This document shows, in pieces, positions 34,557-47,907 of a DNA stretch of 64,000 bases. The position numbers were made by a program, and so were the translations under genes. The stretch is from Stomoxys calcitrans. Its lineage: Eukaryota; Arthropoda; Insecta; Diptera; Muscidae. The notes beneath the pieces were generated by a model. The model had not been told where the DNA came from. It was given only the letters and a program-made list of their open reading frames with translations, and searched no databases. Within the stretch, counting starts at the first letter, position 1; every line of letters begins with the position of its first letter. Location of the stretch: contig NC_081552.1 of NCBI RefSeq assembly GCF_963082655.1, positions 59,748,561 to 59,812,560 on the forward strand, read 5' to 3'.

Positions 34557-35857
34557 CTCATATATAAAAATCAATTTGTGTTTGATTGTAGATTTGTTTG
34601 TTTGTTTGTATGTTTGTGTGTTCCTTATAGACTCAGAAACTGCTGAACCGATTTTCTTGAAATTTTCACAAATGGTGCATAATGATCCCGTGGTTAAAAT
34701 AGAATACTACATTTTTTGATATCTGAAGGGGGGGGGGCGGACCCTACCTCTTACCCTAATTATCAGAAACGCCAGATCTCGGAGATGGGTGGTGCGATTT
34801 AAGCAAAATTTTGTGTGCTCTTTTATAGCACCCTAAAACTAAGAAATTGGTATCAAAATTTCGGATGGGGCTGCCCCACACTAAACCTAACAAACATATA
34901 TTTAGACCAATCACGACAATATGCGACTCGAATGAAAGATATTTAGGATAAGAAAACGTATCTGATATCCAACTGTCGGACCAAGTTCAAGGGGGACCAC
35001 CTGAATCCCCAAAACACCCCTAAATCGGACATATTTACCGACCATGGCAATATGGGACTCAAATGAAAGGTATTTGCGAGTAAAATACGAATCCGATATC
35101 CAAATGTGGGACCACGTTTCTGGCGGTCCACCCATCCCCCAAACCTTTCCCCAAGCCGGTCATGTTTGCCGACTATGGAAATATGGGGCTCAAATTAAAG
35201 GTATGTGGGAGTAGACCACGTATCTAATATCATCATTAGGGGCCAACTGTCAAGCGGACATCCCACCACCATAACAACCCCCAAATAGGACGTATTTGCT
35301 CACCAAGACAATTTGGGTCTTAAAGAGAGTGGAACTAAATATTCATAGTTTTTAGGGCCAATATCCCAAACCGGACATATTTGCTGACTTTTGCAATAAG
35401 GAGTTTAAATGAGATTAGAAAAGAATTTGGGGGATAGAGCAAGAATTGATATCCACTTTCGGGACCAATTTTCTTGGGGTCTACCCCTGTCCCAAAATAC
35501 ACCACAAAAAGCAATTTTTTAGTGGCCATCGCAATATGGGGATCAAATAAAGGTATTTGGGAGTAGAATACGAATTTGATATCCAAATGTAGGACCATGT
35601 ATTTAGGGCATCACCCTTTCCCTAAAACACCCCCAAACTGTAAAATTTTTTTTAAACACCCATAAACCGATGGCAATATGGGGTTTAAATAAATGGTATT
35701 TGAAGGAAGGGCCAAGTGTCTGGGGGACCACCTCACCCCGAAAACACCCCTAAATATGACAAAACTTCAGCACAAAATTAAAAAAAAATTTTAAATTTTT
35801 GTTAAAGTCCACATTTTATTTAATTATTTTTAAGGACTAACTTTCAAGGAAAAACTC
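34557..35857 (+). mobile_element. Helitron-like family D, copy 2, 3'-truncated
   Basis: Complete-looking 5' end TCTCATATATAAAAATCAA, the 5' block with GGGGGGGGCGGACCC, and repeats. It runs to AAGGAAAAACTCTCT, where DINE-A sequence takes over; copy 3 continues past the same point, showing where this one was cut. Confidence 0.65.
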
Positions 35858-36870
35858 TCTTAGTGTAGGTCAGTTGGTATTGTAAATGGGCCATATCGGT
35901 CCATGTTTTGATATAGCTGCCATATAAACCGATCTTGGGTCTTGACTTCTTGAGCCTCTAGAGTGCGCAATTCTTACCCGATTGGAATGAAATTTTGCAC
36001 GACGTGTTTTGTTATGATATCCAACAACTGTGCCAAGTATGGTTCAAATCGGTCCATAACCTGATATAGTTGCCATATAAACCGATTTTGGGTCTTGACT
36101 TCTTGAGACTCTAGCGTGCGCAATTCTTATCCGATCAGAATGAAATTTTGCACGACGTGTTTTGCTATGATATCCAACAACTGTGCTGAGTATAGTTCAA
36201 AGCGGTCCATAACCTGATATAGCTGCCATATAAACCGATCTTGGGTCTTGACTTCTTGAGCCTCTAGCGTGCGCAATTCTTATCCGATCAGAATGAAATT
36301 TTGCACGACGTGTTTTGTTATGATATAAACCGATCTTGGGTCTTGACTTCTTGAGCCTCTAAAGTGCGCAATTCTTATCCGATTGAAATGAAATTTTGCA
36401 CGACGTGTTTTGTTATTATATCCAACAACTGTGCCAAGTATGGTTGAAATCGGTCCATAAACTGATATAGCTGTCATATAAACAGATCTGGGGATTTGAC
36501 TTCTTGAGCTTCTAGAGGGAGCAATTCCTATCCCATTTGGCTGAAATTTTGTATGACGTATTTTATTTTTACTTCCAACAACTGTGTCAAATAAGGTTCA
36601 AATCGGTTATAACCTAAAATAGCTGCCACATAAACCGATCTGGGATCTTGACTTCTTGACCCCTTGAGGTCGCAATTATTATCCGATATGCCTGAAATTT
36701 TGTACGACGCATCCTCTCATGACCATCAACATACGTGTTTATTATGGTCTGAATCGATCTAAGCCCGATACTGATCCCATATAAATTGTTCTCTCTATTT
36801 TACTTCGTGAGCCCCAATGGGCGCAATTCTAATACGAATTGGCTGAAATTTAACACAGGTCTCCAACATA
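35858..36870 (+). mobile_element. DINE family A, internal fragment
   Basis: Starts at TTAGTGTAGGTCAGTTGG (just after the missing microsatellite) and runs through several 153-bp units to CAGGTCTCCAACATATATAT. Both ends are missing. A close relative of the complete copy at 36988-38661. Confidence 0.8.
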
Positions 36871-36879
36871 TATATATAT

Positions 36880-36987
36880 ATTTGAGTCGAAATGTCCGAG
36901 TGCCATCCCTCCCCTAAAAAGTACTTCTGATTACCCTAATTTTCAAAACCATCAGATCTCGGAGATTGGTAATGCGATTCGTTAGAA
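36880..36987 (+). mobile_element. Helitron-like family D, 5'-block fragment
   Basis: ACCCTAATTTTCAAAACC.TCAGATCTCGGAGAT corresponds to the block after the GGGGGCGGACCC motif in other D copies. It is followed directly by a DINE-A 5' end. Confidence 0.5.
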
Positions 36988-38661
36988 TTTTTATACCCTC
37001 CACCATAAGATGGGGGGTATACTAATTTCGTCATTCTGTTTGTAACTACTCGAAATATTCGTCTGAGACCCCATAAAGTATATATATTCTTGATCGTCGC
37101 GACATTCTATGTCGATCTAGCCATGTCCATCCGTCCGTCCGTCTGTCTGTCGAACTTCCGAAGGAGTAAAACTAGCCGCTTGAAATTTTGCACAAATACT
37201 TCTTATTAGTGTAGGTCAGTTGGTATTGTAAATGGGCCTATCGGTCCATGTTTTGATATAGCTGCCATATAAACCGATCTTGGGTCTTGACTTCTTGAGC
37301 CTCTAGAGTGCGCAATTCTTATCCGATTGGAATGAAATTTTTCACGACGTGTTTTGTTATGATATCCAACAACTGTGCCAAATATGATTCAAATCGGTCC
37401 ATAACCTGATATAGTTCCCATATAAACCGATCTTGGGTCGTGACTTCTTGAGACTCTAGCGTACGCAATTCTTATCCGATCAGAATGAAATTTTGCACGA
37501 CGTGTTTTGCTATGATATCCAACAGCTGTGCCAAGTATAGTTCAAAGCGGTCCATAACCTGATATAGCTGCCATATAAAGCGATCTTGGGTCTTGACTTC
37601 TTGAGCCTCTAGCGTGCGCAATTCTTATCCGATCAGAATGAAATTTTGCACGACGTGTTTTGTTATGACATCCAACAACTGTGTTAAGTATGGTTCACAT
37701 CGGTCCATAACCTGATATAGCTGCGATATAAACCGATCTTGGGTCTTGACTTCTTGAGCCTCTACAACAACTGTGCTAGGTATGGTTGAAATCGGTTTAT
37801 AACCTGATATAGCTGCCATATAAACCGATCTTATCCGATTGGAATGGAATTTCGCACGACGTGTTTTGTTATGATACCCAACAACTGTGCCATGAATGGT
37901 TTAAATCGGTTTATAACCTGATATAGCTGCCATATAAACCGATATTGGGTCTTGACTTCTTGAACCTCTAGAGGGCATAATTCTTATCCGATTTGAATGA
38001 ATTTTTGCACGAAGTATTTCGTTATGGTATCCAACAACTGTGCCAAGTATGGTTGAAATCGGGTCATAACCTGATATAGCTGTCATATAAACAGATCTGG
38101 GGATTTGACTTCTTGAGCTTCTAGAGGGAGCAATTCCTATCCCATTTGGCTGAAATTTTGCATGACGTATTTTATTTTTACTTCCAACAACTGTGTCAAA
38201 TAAGGTTCAAATCGGTTCATAACCTAAAATAGCTGCCACATAAACCGATCTGGGATCTTGACTTCTTGACCCCTTGAGGTCGCAATTATTATCCGATATG
38301 CCTGAAATTTTGTACGACGGATCCTCTCATGACCATCAACATACGTGTTTATTATGGTCTGAATCGGTCTATAGCCCGATACAGATCCCATATAAATCGT
38401 TCTCTCTATTTCACTTCGTGAGCCCCAATGGGCGCAATTCTAATACGAATTGGCTGAAATTTAACACAGGTCTCCAACATATAATTTAATTGTGGTCCGA
38501 ACCGGACCATATCTTGATATCGTTTTAATAGCAGAGTAACTCTTTTCTTATATCCTTTTTGGCCTAAGAAGAGATGCCGGGAAAAGAACTCGACAAATGC
38601 GATCCATGGTGGAGGGTATATAAGATTCGGCCCGGCCGAACTTAGCACGCTTTTACTTGTT
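36988..38661 (+). mobile_element. DINE family A, complete
   Basis: 1.67 kb with 5' end, (TA)n, core, a short CCGTCCGTCCGTCTGTCTG tract, about eight repeat units (one partial, near 37760) and a perfect 3' hairpin with CTTTTACTTGTT. Confidence 0.9.
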
Positions 38662-38689
38662 TTTTTTTTGCATTCTCACAGTCAAAACA

Positions 38690-39500
38690 AAACATGGTTT
38701 CTATTGTTGGGGTCGGGGGCCGTCCAAAACCCTTCAAATGGGTATATAGACCAATCACGACAATATGGAGCTCAAACGAAAGGTGTTTGAGAGAAAGAAG
38801 CGAATTTTACATCCAATTGAAAAGCCATGTGTTTGGGGAACTGCCCCACATGACAACACCTCCCTATTATATTAAAACTATTTGATGTTTAAATTGATTT
38901 TCGGAAATTGATACTCATTTTCGGGACAAAGTCCATGGGGTCCATCCCACCCTCAAATAGAATTTATCTACCGATCATGCCATTTTGGGGCTCATATAAA
39001 ATGTATTTGAAAGTAGAGCACGAAGCGTATATTTACATTAAGGGCCAAGTGTCTCTCTAAACCGGAAATATTTACAAATTCGATAATATAGGACTCAAAA
39101 GGAAGGAAGGAAGGTATTTGAGAGTGAAGTAAAAATTTAACCATGAACCGAGAAGGGGCACACTTCTCAGCTTTTCGATTCAAGTTTAAACTCAATGATC
39201 AGGGACTTCTTTTTATAGCCGAGTCCGAATGGCATGCCGCAGTGCGACATCTCTTTGGGGAGAATTTTTCAATGACAATGCATGGCAATTGTCGGATCAC
39301 CACCGCTTTAAATTTTGTCCGATGTTATGGTCAGGATTTGAAAGCAGGCGTTCAGCGTTATAGGCGGACATAGACTGCAGTGGCACGAATTCTATATACA
39401 CATTCAAGGCCAAGTATCCCGACCCTAAAAAGGTATTTGAGAGTTAAGGAAGGCGCAGTGGGCCCGGTTCGGCCAGTTTATTTATAAACGCGAATGAAAA
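38690..39500 (+). mobile_element. Helitron-like family D, degenerate, with SINE insert
   Basis: Phrases GACCAATCACGACAATATGG and GGGGCTCATATAAAATG, and a worn 3' end (GGCGCAGTGGGCCCGG near 39450). The SINE at 39140-39385 lies inside. Confidence 0.5.
39140..39385 (-). mobile_element. tRNA-derived SINE, diverged
   Basis: Inverted SINE body (TATAGCCGAGTCCGAATGGC, GCAGTGCGACATCTC) and a worn head (AAAGCAGGCGTTCAGCG, then TAGGCGGACATAG). Lies within Helitron-like sequence. Confidence 0.65.
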
Positions 39501-39547
39501 TTGATATGCAAATGTTAGTAAGCAATAAAATTTGTATATTTGGCTTC

Positions 39548-41345
39548 ACTGGACTCAGAAACGGCTGAACTGATTTTCTTGAAATTTTCACAGATCGTGC
39601 ATAATGATCCCGTGGTGAAAATAGGGTACTACATTTTTTGATATCTGAAGGGGGGGGCGGACCCTCCCACTTACACTAATTTTCAAAAATGCCAGATCTC
39701 GGTGCGTTTTAAGCGAAATTTTGTGTGCTCTCATATAGTACCCTAAAAATAAAAATTCAGTATCTAAATTTCGGATGGGGTACCTAGGGGGGCCGCCCCA
39801 CCCTAAAACCTTCCAAATATATATTTAGACCAATCACGACAATATGGGATTCAAATCATCATCTGGATTCAAATCAATATCTGATATCCATTTGTCGAAC
39901 TAAGTGCTAGGGGACCACCCCAACCCCCAAAACACCCATAAATCGGACATGTTTACCAACCATGGCAATATGGGACTCAAATGAAAGGTATTTGCGAGTA
40001 GAATACGAATCTGATATCCGAATGTGTGACCACGTTTCTGGGGGTCCACCCCTTCCTCAAAACACCCCCCAAACAGGACTTATTTACTGACCATGGGAAT
40101 ATGGAGCTTAAATAAAAGGTATTTGAACGTAGAATACGAATCTGATATCCAAATATGGGACCAAGTGGTTGGGAGGCCGCCTCTCACTAATAACATCCCC
40201 CAAAGGGGACAAATTTACGACCATAGCAATATGGGGCTCAAATGAAAGGTCTTTGGGAGTAAAGTACGAATCTGATATCAATATTCGGGAAAAGTGTTTA
40301 TGGGCCACCCCACCCCTACAACACAAACCCAAATAGGAAGTATTTGCTGACAACTGCAATATGAGGCTCAAATAAGAGGGTTTTTAGAGTAGAACACGAA
40401 TCCGATATATATTTTCACGGCCAACTCACTGAGTGGTCGCCCATCCCCCAAAACACCCCCAAGCAGGTCATGTTTACCGACTACAGAAATGTGGGGCTCA
40501 AATTAAAGGTGTTTAGGAGTAGACCACGCATCTGATATCAACATTAGGGATCAATTGTCTAGGGGACGTCCCACCACCATAACAACCCCAAATAGGACGT
40601 ATTTGCTCACCAAGACAGTTTGGGTCTTAAAGAGAGTGGAACTAAATATTTATAGTTTTTAGGGCCAATACCACAAACCAAACATATATTCTGACTTTTG
40701 CAATAAGGAGTTTAAATGAGATTACAATTCGAATTTTATATCCAATTTTATATGGGGTTTAAATATATGGTATAGATATATGAGAATAGTGCACGTTGCT
40801 GATATATTTTCCGGGCTTAGTGTTTGAGGGCCCACTCCAATCCCCGAAACACCCCTAGATCGGGCATAATTACCGACCATGTCAATGTGGGGGTTAAATG
40901 AAAGGAACTGGGGGGCAGAGCAAGTATTGATAGCCACTGTCGGGATCAATTTTCTGGGAGTCTACCCCTTTCCCAAAATTCCAAACAGAAAGTAATTTTT
41001 TACTGACCATCACAATATGGGGTTCAAATAAAGGTATTTGGGAGTAGAATACGAATTTGATATCCAAATGTAGGACCATGTATTTAGGGCATCAGCCTTT
41101 TTACTAAAACACCCCCAAAGGGTAAAATTTTTTTTAAACACCCCTAAACCGATGGCAATATGGGGTTTAAATAAATGGTATTTGAAAGAAGGGCCAAGTG
41201 TCTGGGGGACCACCTCACCCCCGAAAACACCCCTAAATATGACAAAACTTCAGCACAAAATTAAAAAAAAAAATTTTAATTTTTGTTAAAGTCCACATTT
41301 TAATTAATTATTTTTAAGGACTACCTTTCAAGGAAAAACTCTCTA
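39548..41345 (+). mobile_element. Helitron-like family D, copy 3
   Basis: Lacks the extreme 5' end but has the AACGGCTGAACTGATTTTC and GGGGGGGCGGACCC blocks. The internal repeat landmark (ATATGG.GCTCAAATGAAA) recurs at 39971, 40102, 40232, 40362 and 40492, so the period is about 130 bp. The tail is shared with copy 2 to CTCTCT. No CCCGGGTCAGCTAG end found. Confidence 0.65.
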
Positions 41346-41560
41346 AAGACAACCTTACCACGACATTATTTTTTTAAAAAGAGACGCGTGATTGACTGAT
41401 TGGCTGACTGATTCATGAAATTTGGCACGAATGTGGGTCTTGGGTCGTGGGTCTGCGATAGGACGGGGTTTTGTGAAATTCGTACGTAATGACGGGTAGA
41501 GGTAGGACTTGGAAATTTGGCTTAAAAGATTGTTGTTGAGAAATAAAGGGGGTAGATAGA
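41346..41560. other. Low-copy spacer
   Basis: No recognisable feature apart from a short TTGACTGATTGGCTGACTGA repeat; may still belong to the Helitron-like element. Confidence 0.4.
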
Positions 41561-42056
41561 AACAAGTAAAAGCGTGCTAAGTTCGGCCGGGCCGAATCTT
41601 ATATACCCTCCACCATGGAGCGCAGTTGTCGAGTTCTTTTCCCGCATCTCTTCTTAGGCAAAAAGTGATATAAGAAAAGATTTGCTCTGCTATTAAAGCG
41701 ATATAAAGATATGATCCGGTTTAGACCACAATTAAATTATATGTTGGAGACCTGTGTAGAATGTCAGCCAATTCGAGTAAGAATTGCGCCCTTTGGGGGC
41801 TCAAGAAGTAAAATAGAGAGATCGATTTATATGGGAGCTGTATCGGGCTATAAACAGACTTAGACTATAATAAACAAGTATGTTGATGGTCAAGAGAGCA
41901 CCCATCGTACAAAATTTCAGGCAAATCGGATAATAATTGCGACTTCTAGAGGCTCAAGAAGTCAAGATCCCAGATCGGTTTATATGGCAGCTATATCGGG
42001 TTATGAACCGATTTAAACCTTATTTGACACAGTGGTTGAAAGAAAAAATAAAAAAT
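41561..42056 (-). mobile_element. DINE family A, array unit 1, truncated
   Basis: Inverted 3' end with perfect hairpin and about two repeats. It stops at AAAGAAAAAATAAAAAAT, where the next copy's AACAAGTAAAAGC begins. Confidence 0.85.
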
Positions 42057-43406
42057 AACAAGTAAAAGCGTGCTAAGTTCGGCCGGGCCGAATCTTATAT
42101 ACCCTCCACCATGGAGCGCATTTGTCGACTTCTTTTCCCGGCATCTCTCTTAGGCAAAAAAGGATATAAGAAAAGAGTTGCTCTGCTATTAAAACGATAT
42201 CAAGATATGGTCCGGTTCGGACCACAATTAAATTATATGTTGGAGACCTGTGTAAAATTTCAGCCAATTCGTATAAGAATTGCGCCCATTGGGGCTCACG
42301 AAGTAAAATAGAGAGAACGATTTATATGGGATCTGTATCGGGCTATAGACCGATTCAGAACATAATAAACACGTTTGTTAATGGTCATGAGAGGATCTGT
42401 CGTACAAAATTTCAGGCATATCCGATAATAATTGCGACCTCTAGGGGTCAAGAAGTCAAGATCCCAGATCGGTTTATATGGCAGCTATATCAGGTTATGA
42501 ACCGATTTGAACCTTATTTGAGACAGTTGTTGAAAGTAAAAATAAAATACGTCATGCAAAATTTCAGCCAAATCGGATAGGAATTGCGCCCTCTAGAAGC
42601 TCAAGAAGTCAAATCCCCAGATCTGTTTATATGACAGCTATATCAGGTTATGGACCGATTTCAACCATACTTGGCACAGTTGTTGGATATCATGACGAAA
42701 TACTTCGTGCAAAAACTCTTTCAAATCGGATAAGAATTGTGCCCTCTAGAGGCTCAAGAAGTCAAGACCCAAGATCGGTTTATATGGCAGCTATATCAGG
42801 TTAAGGACCGATTTCAACCATACTTAACACAGTTGTTGGATATCATAACAAAACACGTCGTGCAAAATTTCATTCTGATCGGATAAGAATTGCGCACGCT
42901 AGAGGCTCAAGAAGTCAAGACCCAAGATCGGTATATATGACAGCTATATCATGTTATATACCGATTTGAACCATACTCAGCACAGTTGTTGGATATCATA
43001 ACAAAAAACGTCGTGCAAAATTTCATTCTGATCGGATAAGAATTGCGCACTCTAGAGGCTCAAGAAGTCAAGACCCTAGATCGGTTTATATGGCAGCTAT
43101 ATCAAAACATGGACCGATATGGCCCATTTGCAATACCAACCGACCTACACTAATAAAAAGTATTTGTGCAAAATTTCAAGCGGTTAGCTTTACTCCTTCG
43201 GAAGTTAGCGTGCTTTCGACAGACAGACGGACAGACGGACGGACGGACGGACGGACATACGGACGGACATGGCTAGATCGACATAAAATGTCGCGACGGT
43301 CAAGAATATATATACTTTATGGGGTCTCAGACGAATATTTCGAGTAGTTACAAACAGAATGACGAAATTAGTATACCCCCCATCTTATGGTGGAGGGTAT
43401 AAAAAT
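42057..43406 (-). mobile_element. DINE family A, array unit 2, complete
   Basis: Both ends, hairpin, about six units, (GGAC)n with a GGACATACGG interruption, core, (TA)n. Head to tail with its neighbours. Confidence 0.9.
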
Positions 43407-43414
43407 ATTAAGAA

Positions 43415-44856
43415 AACAAGTAAAAGCGTGCTAAGTTCGGCCGGGCCGAATCTTATATACCCTCCACCATGGATCGCTTTTGTCGAGTTCTTTTCACGGC
43501 ATCTCTTCTTAGGCAAAAAAGGATATAAGAAAAGATTTGCTCTGCTATTAGAGCGATATCAATATATGGTCTGGTTTGGACCACAATTAAATTATATGTT
43601 GGAGACCTGTGTAAAATGTCAGCCAATTCGAATAAGAATTGCGCCCTTTGTGGGCTCAAGAAGTAAAATAGAGAGATCGATTTATATGGGAGCTGCATCG
43701 GCCTATAGACCGATTCATACCATGATAAACACGTATGTTAATGGTCATGAGAGAATCCGCCGTACAAAATTTCAGGCAAATCGGAAAGTAATTGCGACCT
43801 CTAGAGGCTCTAGAGGCTCAAGAAGTCAAGATCCCAGATCGGTTTACATGGCAGCTATATCAAGTTATAAAACGACTTGTACTTTATTTGACATAGTTGT
43901 TGAAAGTAACAATAACAAGAAGTCAAGATCCCAGATCGGTTTATATGGCAGCTATATCAGGTTATGAACCGATTTGAACCATATTTGACACAGTTGTTGG
44001 ATATCATAACAAAATACTACGTGCCAAAATTCATTCAAATTGGATAAGAATTGCGCCCTCTAGAGGCTCAAGAAGTCAAGACCCAAGATCGGTTTATATG
44101 ACAGCTATATCAGGTTAAGGACCGATTTGAACCATACTTGGCACAGTTGTTGGATATCGTAACAAAACACGTCGTGCAAAATTTTATTCCAATCGGATAA
44201 GAAGTGCGCACTCTAGAGGCTCAAGAAGTCAAGACCCAAGATCGGTTTATATGGCAGCTGTATCAGGTTATGGACCGATTTGAACCATACTTGGCACAGT
44301 TGTTGGATGTCATAACAAAACACGTCGTGCAAAATTTCATTCCAATCGCATAAGAATTGCGCACTCTAGAGGCTCAAGAAGTCAAGACCCAAGATCGGTT
44401 TATATGGCAGCTATATCAGGTTATGGACCGATTTGAACTATACTTATCACAGTTGTTGGATGTCACAACTAAACACGTCGTTCAAAATTTCATCCCAATC
44501 GGATAAGAATTGCGCACTCTAGAGGCTCAAGAAGTCAAGACCCAAGATCGGTTTATATGGCAGCTGTATCAAAACATGGACCGATATGGCCTATTTACAA
44601 TACCAACCGACCTTCACTAATAAGAAGTATTTGTGCAAAATTTCAAGCGGCTAGCTTTACTCCTTCGGAAGTTAGCGTGCTTTCGACAGACAGACAGACG
44701 GGCGGACGGACGGACGGACAGACATAGCTAGATCGACATAAAATTTCACGACGATCAAGAATATATATACTTTATGGGGTCTCAGACTAATATTTCGAGT
44801 AGTTACAATCAGAATGACGAAATTAGTATACCCCCTATCTTATGGTGGAGGGTATA
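43415..44856 (-). mobile_element. DINE family A, array unit 3, complete
   Basis: Separated from unit 2 by 8 bp. Contains a local duplication (CTCTAGAGGCTCTAGAGGCTC at 43799) and an extra partial unit near 43915. The core and both ends are intact. Confidence 0.9.
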
Positions 44857-44859
44857 ATG

Positions 44860-46068
44860 AACAAGTAAAAGCGTGCTAAGTTCGGCCGGGCCGAATCTTA
44901 TATACCCTCCACCATGGATCGCATTTGTCGAGTTCTTCTCCCGGCATCTCTCCTTAGGCAAAAAAGGATATAAGAAAAGAGTTGCTCTGCTATTAAAACG
45001 TTATCAAGATATGGTCCGGTTTGGACCACAATTAAATTATATGTAGGAGACCTGTGTTAAATGTCAGCCAATTCGTATAAGAATTGCGCCCATTGGGGCT
45101 CACGAAGTAAAATAGAGAGAACGATTTTTTTGGGATCTGTATCGGGCTATAGACCGATTCAGACCATAATAAACACGTTTGTTGAGGGTCATGAGAGGAT
45201 CCGTCGTACAAAATTTTAGGCATATCGGATAATAATTGCGACCTCTAGGGGTCAAGAAGTCAAGATCCCAGATCGGTTTATATTGCAGCTATATCAGGTT
45301 ATGAACCGATTTGAACCATATTTGACACAGTTGTTGGATATCATAACAAAATACTACATGCCAAAATTCATTCAAATTGGATAAGAATTGCGCCCTCTAG
45401 AGGATCAAGAACTCAAGACCCAAGATCGGTTTATATGACAGCTATATCAGGTTATGGACCGATTTGAACCATACATGGCACAGTTGTTGGATATCGTAAC
45501 AAAACACGTCGTGCAAAATTTCATTCCAATCGGATAAGAATTGTGCACTCTAGAGGCTCAAGAAGTCAAGACCCAAGATCGGTTTATATGGCAGCTGTGT
45601 CAGGTTATGGACCGATTTGAACCATACTTGGCACAGTTGTTGGATGTCATAACAAAACACGTCGTGCAAAATTTCATCCCAATCGGATAAGAATTGCGCA
45701 CTCTAGAGGATCAAGAACTCAAGACCCAAGATCGGTTTATATGGCAGCTGTATCAAAACATGGACCGATATGGCCCATTTACAATACCAACTGACCTACA
45801 CTAATAAGAAGTATTTGTGCAAAATTTCAAGCGGCTAGCTTTACTCCTTCGGAAGTTAGCGTGCTTTCGACAGACAGACGGACGGACGGACGGACAGACG
45901 GACGGACGGACGGACGGACAGACGGACGGACATGGCTAGATCGACATAAAATTTCACGACGACCAAGAATATATATACTTTATGGGGTCTCAGACGAATA
46001 TTTCGAGTAGTTACAAACAGAATGACGAAATTAGTATACCCCCCATCTTATGGTGGAGGGTATAAAAA
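44860..46068 (-). mobile_element. DINE family A, array unit 4, complete
   Basis: Separated from unit 3 by 3 bp (TGA). Long mixed (GGAC)n/(CAGA) tract near 45870-45930, core and both ends present. Confidence 0.9.
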
Positions 46069-46101
46069 TTAAGTGTGGTTTTTATCTCTACATAAAATGT
46101 A

Positions 46102-47758
46102 TTTTTATACCCACCACCGAAGGATGGGGGTATGTTCATTTTGTCATTCCGTTTGCAACACATCGAAATATCCATTTCCGACCCTATAAAGTATATATAT
46201 TCTTGATTAGCGTAAAAATCTAAGACGATCTAGCCATGTCCGTCCGTCTGTCTGTTGAAATCACGCTACAGTCTTTAAAAATAGAGATATTGAGCTGAAA
46301 TTTTGCACAGATTCTTTTTTTGTTCATAAGCAGGTTAAGTTCGAAGATGGGCTATATCGGACTATATCTTGATATAGCCCCCATATAGACCGATCCGCTG
46401 ATTTAGGGTCTTAGGCCCATAAAAGCCACATTTATTATCCGATTTTGCTAAAATTTGGGACAGTGAGTTGTGTTAGGCTTTTCGACTTCCTTTGTCAATT
46501 TGGCTCAGATCGGTCCAGATTTGGATATAGCTGCCATATAGACCGATCCTCCAATTTAGGGTCTAACGCCCATAAAAGCCACATTTATGGTCCGATTTCG
46601 CTGAAATTTGGGACAGTGAGTTGTCTTAGTCCCTTTGACATGTTTCTTTAATTTGACCCAGATCGGTTCAGATTTGGATATAGCTGCCATATAGACCGAT
46701 CCACCAATTGAGGGTCTAAGGCCCATAAAAGCCACATTTATGGTCCGATTTCGCTGAAATTTGGGACAGTGAGTTTTCTTAGGCCCTTTAACATGTTTCT
46801 TTAATTTGGTTCAGATCGGTTCAGATTTGGATATAGCTGCTATATAGACCGATCCTCCGGTTTAGGGTCTTAGGCCCATAAAAGCCACATTTATTATCCG
46901 ATTTTGATGAAATTCGGGGCAGTGAATTGTGTAAGGCCCATCGACATCCTTCGTTATTTTGGCTCAGATCGGTTCAGATTTGGATATAGCTGCCATATAG
47001 ACCGATCCTCCAATTTAGGGTCTAAGGCCCATAATAGCCACATTCATTATCCGATTTTGCTGAAATTTGGGACAGTGAGATGTGTTAGGCCCTTTGACAT
47101 ATTTCTTCAATTTGGCTCAGATCGGTTCAAATTTGGATATAGCTGCCATATAGACCGATTTCTTGATTTATGGTTTTGGGCCCATAAAATGCTCATTTAT
47201 TGCCCGATGTCCCCGAAATTTGGAACAGTGAGTTAAGTTAAGCCCCTTGACATACTTCTGCAATATCGCACATATCGGTCCAGATTTGGATATATAGACC
47301 GATATCTAGGTTTTAGGTTGTGGGGCCATAAAAGACTCATTTATTGTCCGAAGTCGCTGAAATTTGAGATAGTGAGTTTGGTTAGGCTCTTCGACGTCCT
47401 TCTTCAATTTTGTCCAGATCAGTCCAGATTTGAATATAGCTGCCATATAGACCGATCTCTGGATTTAAGGTTTAGGGCCCATAAAAGAGGCATTTATTGT
47501 CCGATTTCGCCGAAATTTGGGACAGTGCTTAGTGTTAGGCTCTTCGACATTTATAATCCGATTTCACTGAAATTTGACACAGTGACGTATGTTAGGCTTT
47601 TCGACATCCGTGTCGTATATAGTTCAGATCGGTATGAGGTATATGAGTATGAGGTATGAAATTTTCACCGAATTTTGATGAAAGGTGTTTACATATATAC
47701 CCGAGGTGGTGGGTATCCAAAGTTCGGCCCGGCCGAACTTAACGCCTTTTTACTTGTT
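46102..47758 (+). mobile_element. DINE family B, complete
   Basis: B 5' end, core, and GTCCGTCCGTCTGTCTG. The GCCCATAA landmark recurs every 153 bp (46415, 46568, 46721, 46874, 47027). The distal units are more diverged, followed by CCCGAGGTGGTGGG, hairpin and TTTTTACTTGTT. Confidence 0.92.
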
Positions 47759-47907
47759 TTTTATAATTTTATTTTTTATAATTTTAAAGTTAAACAAATA
47801 TATTGTGAAAAATTTTGCGCTTAAATAGTGTACGTGAACATGGATAAATGCCAAACGTAACAAATTGGAGGACATTGAAGAATGTAAGCAGTGTATTTAT
47901 AAATATA
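47759..47907. other. Low-copy AT-rich spacer
   Basis: No feature recognised. Confidence 0.4.

Noticed and set aside
39077..39120. GGAAGGAAGGAAGG run near 39100
   Set aside because: Short simple repeat inside degenerate Helitron-like DNA; no further structure.
43359..43967. A 202-codon frame across a DINE-A copy, and similar frames at 12942-13616, 50007-50465 and 29539-30051
   Set aside because: These follow the 153-bp tandem repeats; because 153 is divisible by three, any frame open in one unit tends to stay open in the next. The peptide simply repeats every 51 residues (phrases like SVYMAAISGY and RGSRSQDPRSVYM) and lies inside non-coding DINE copies.
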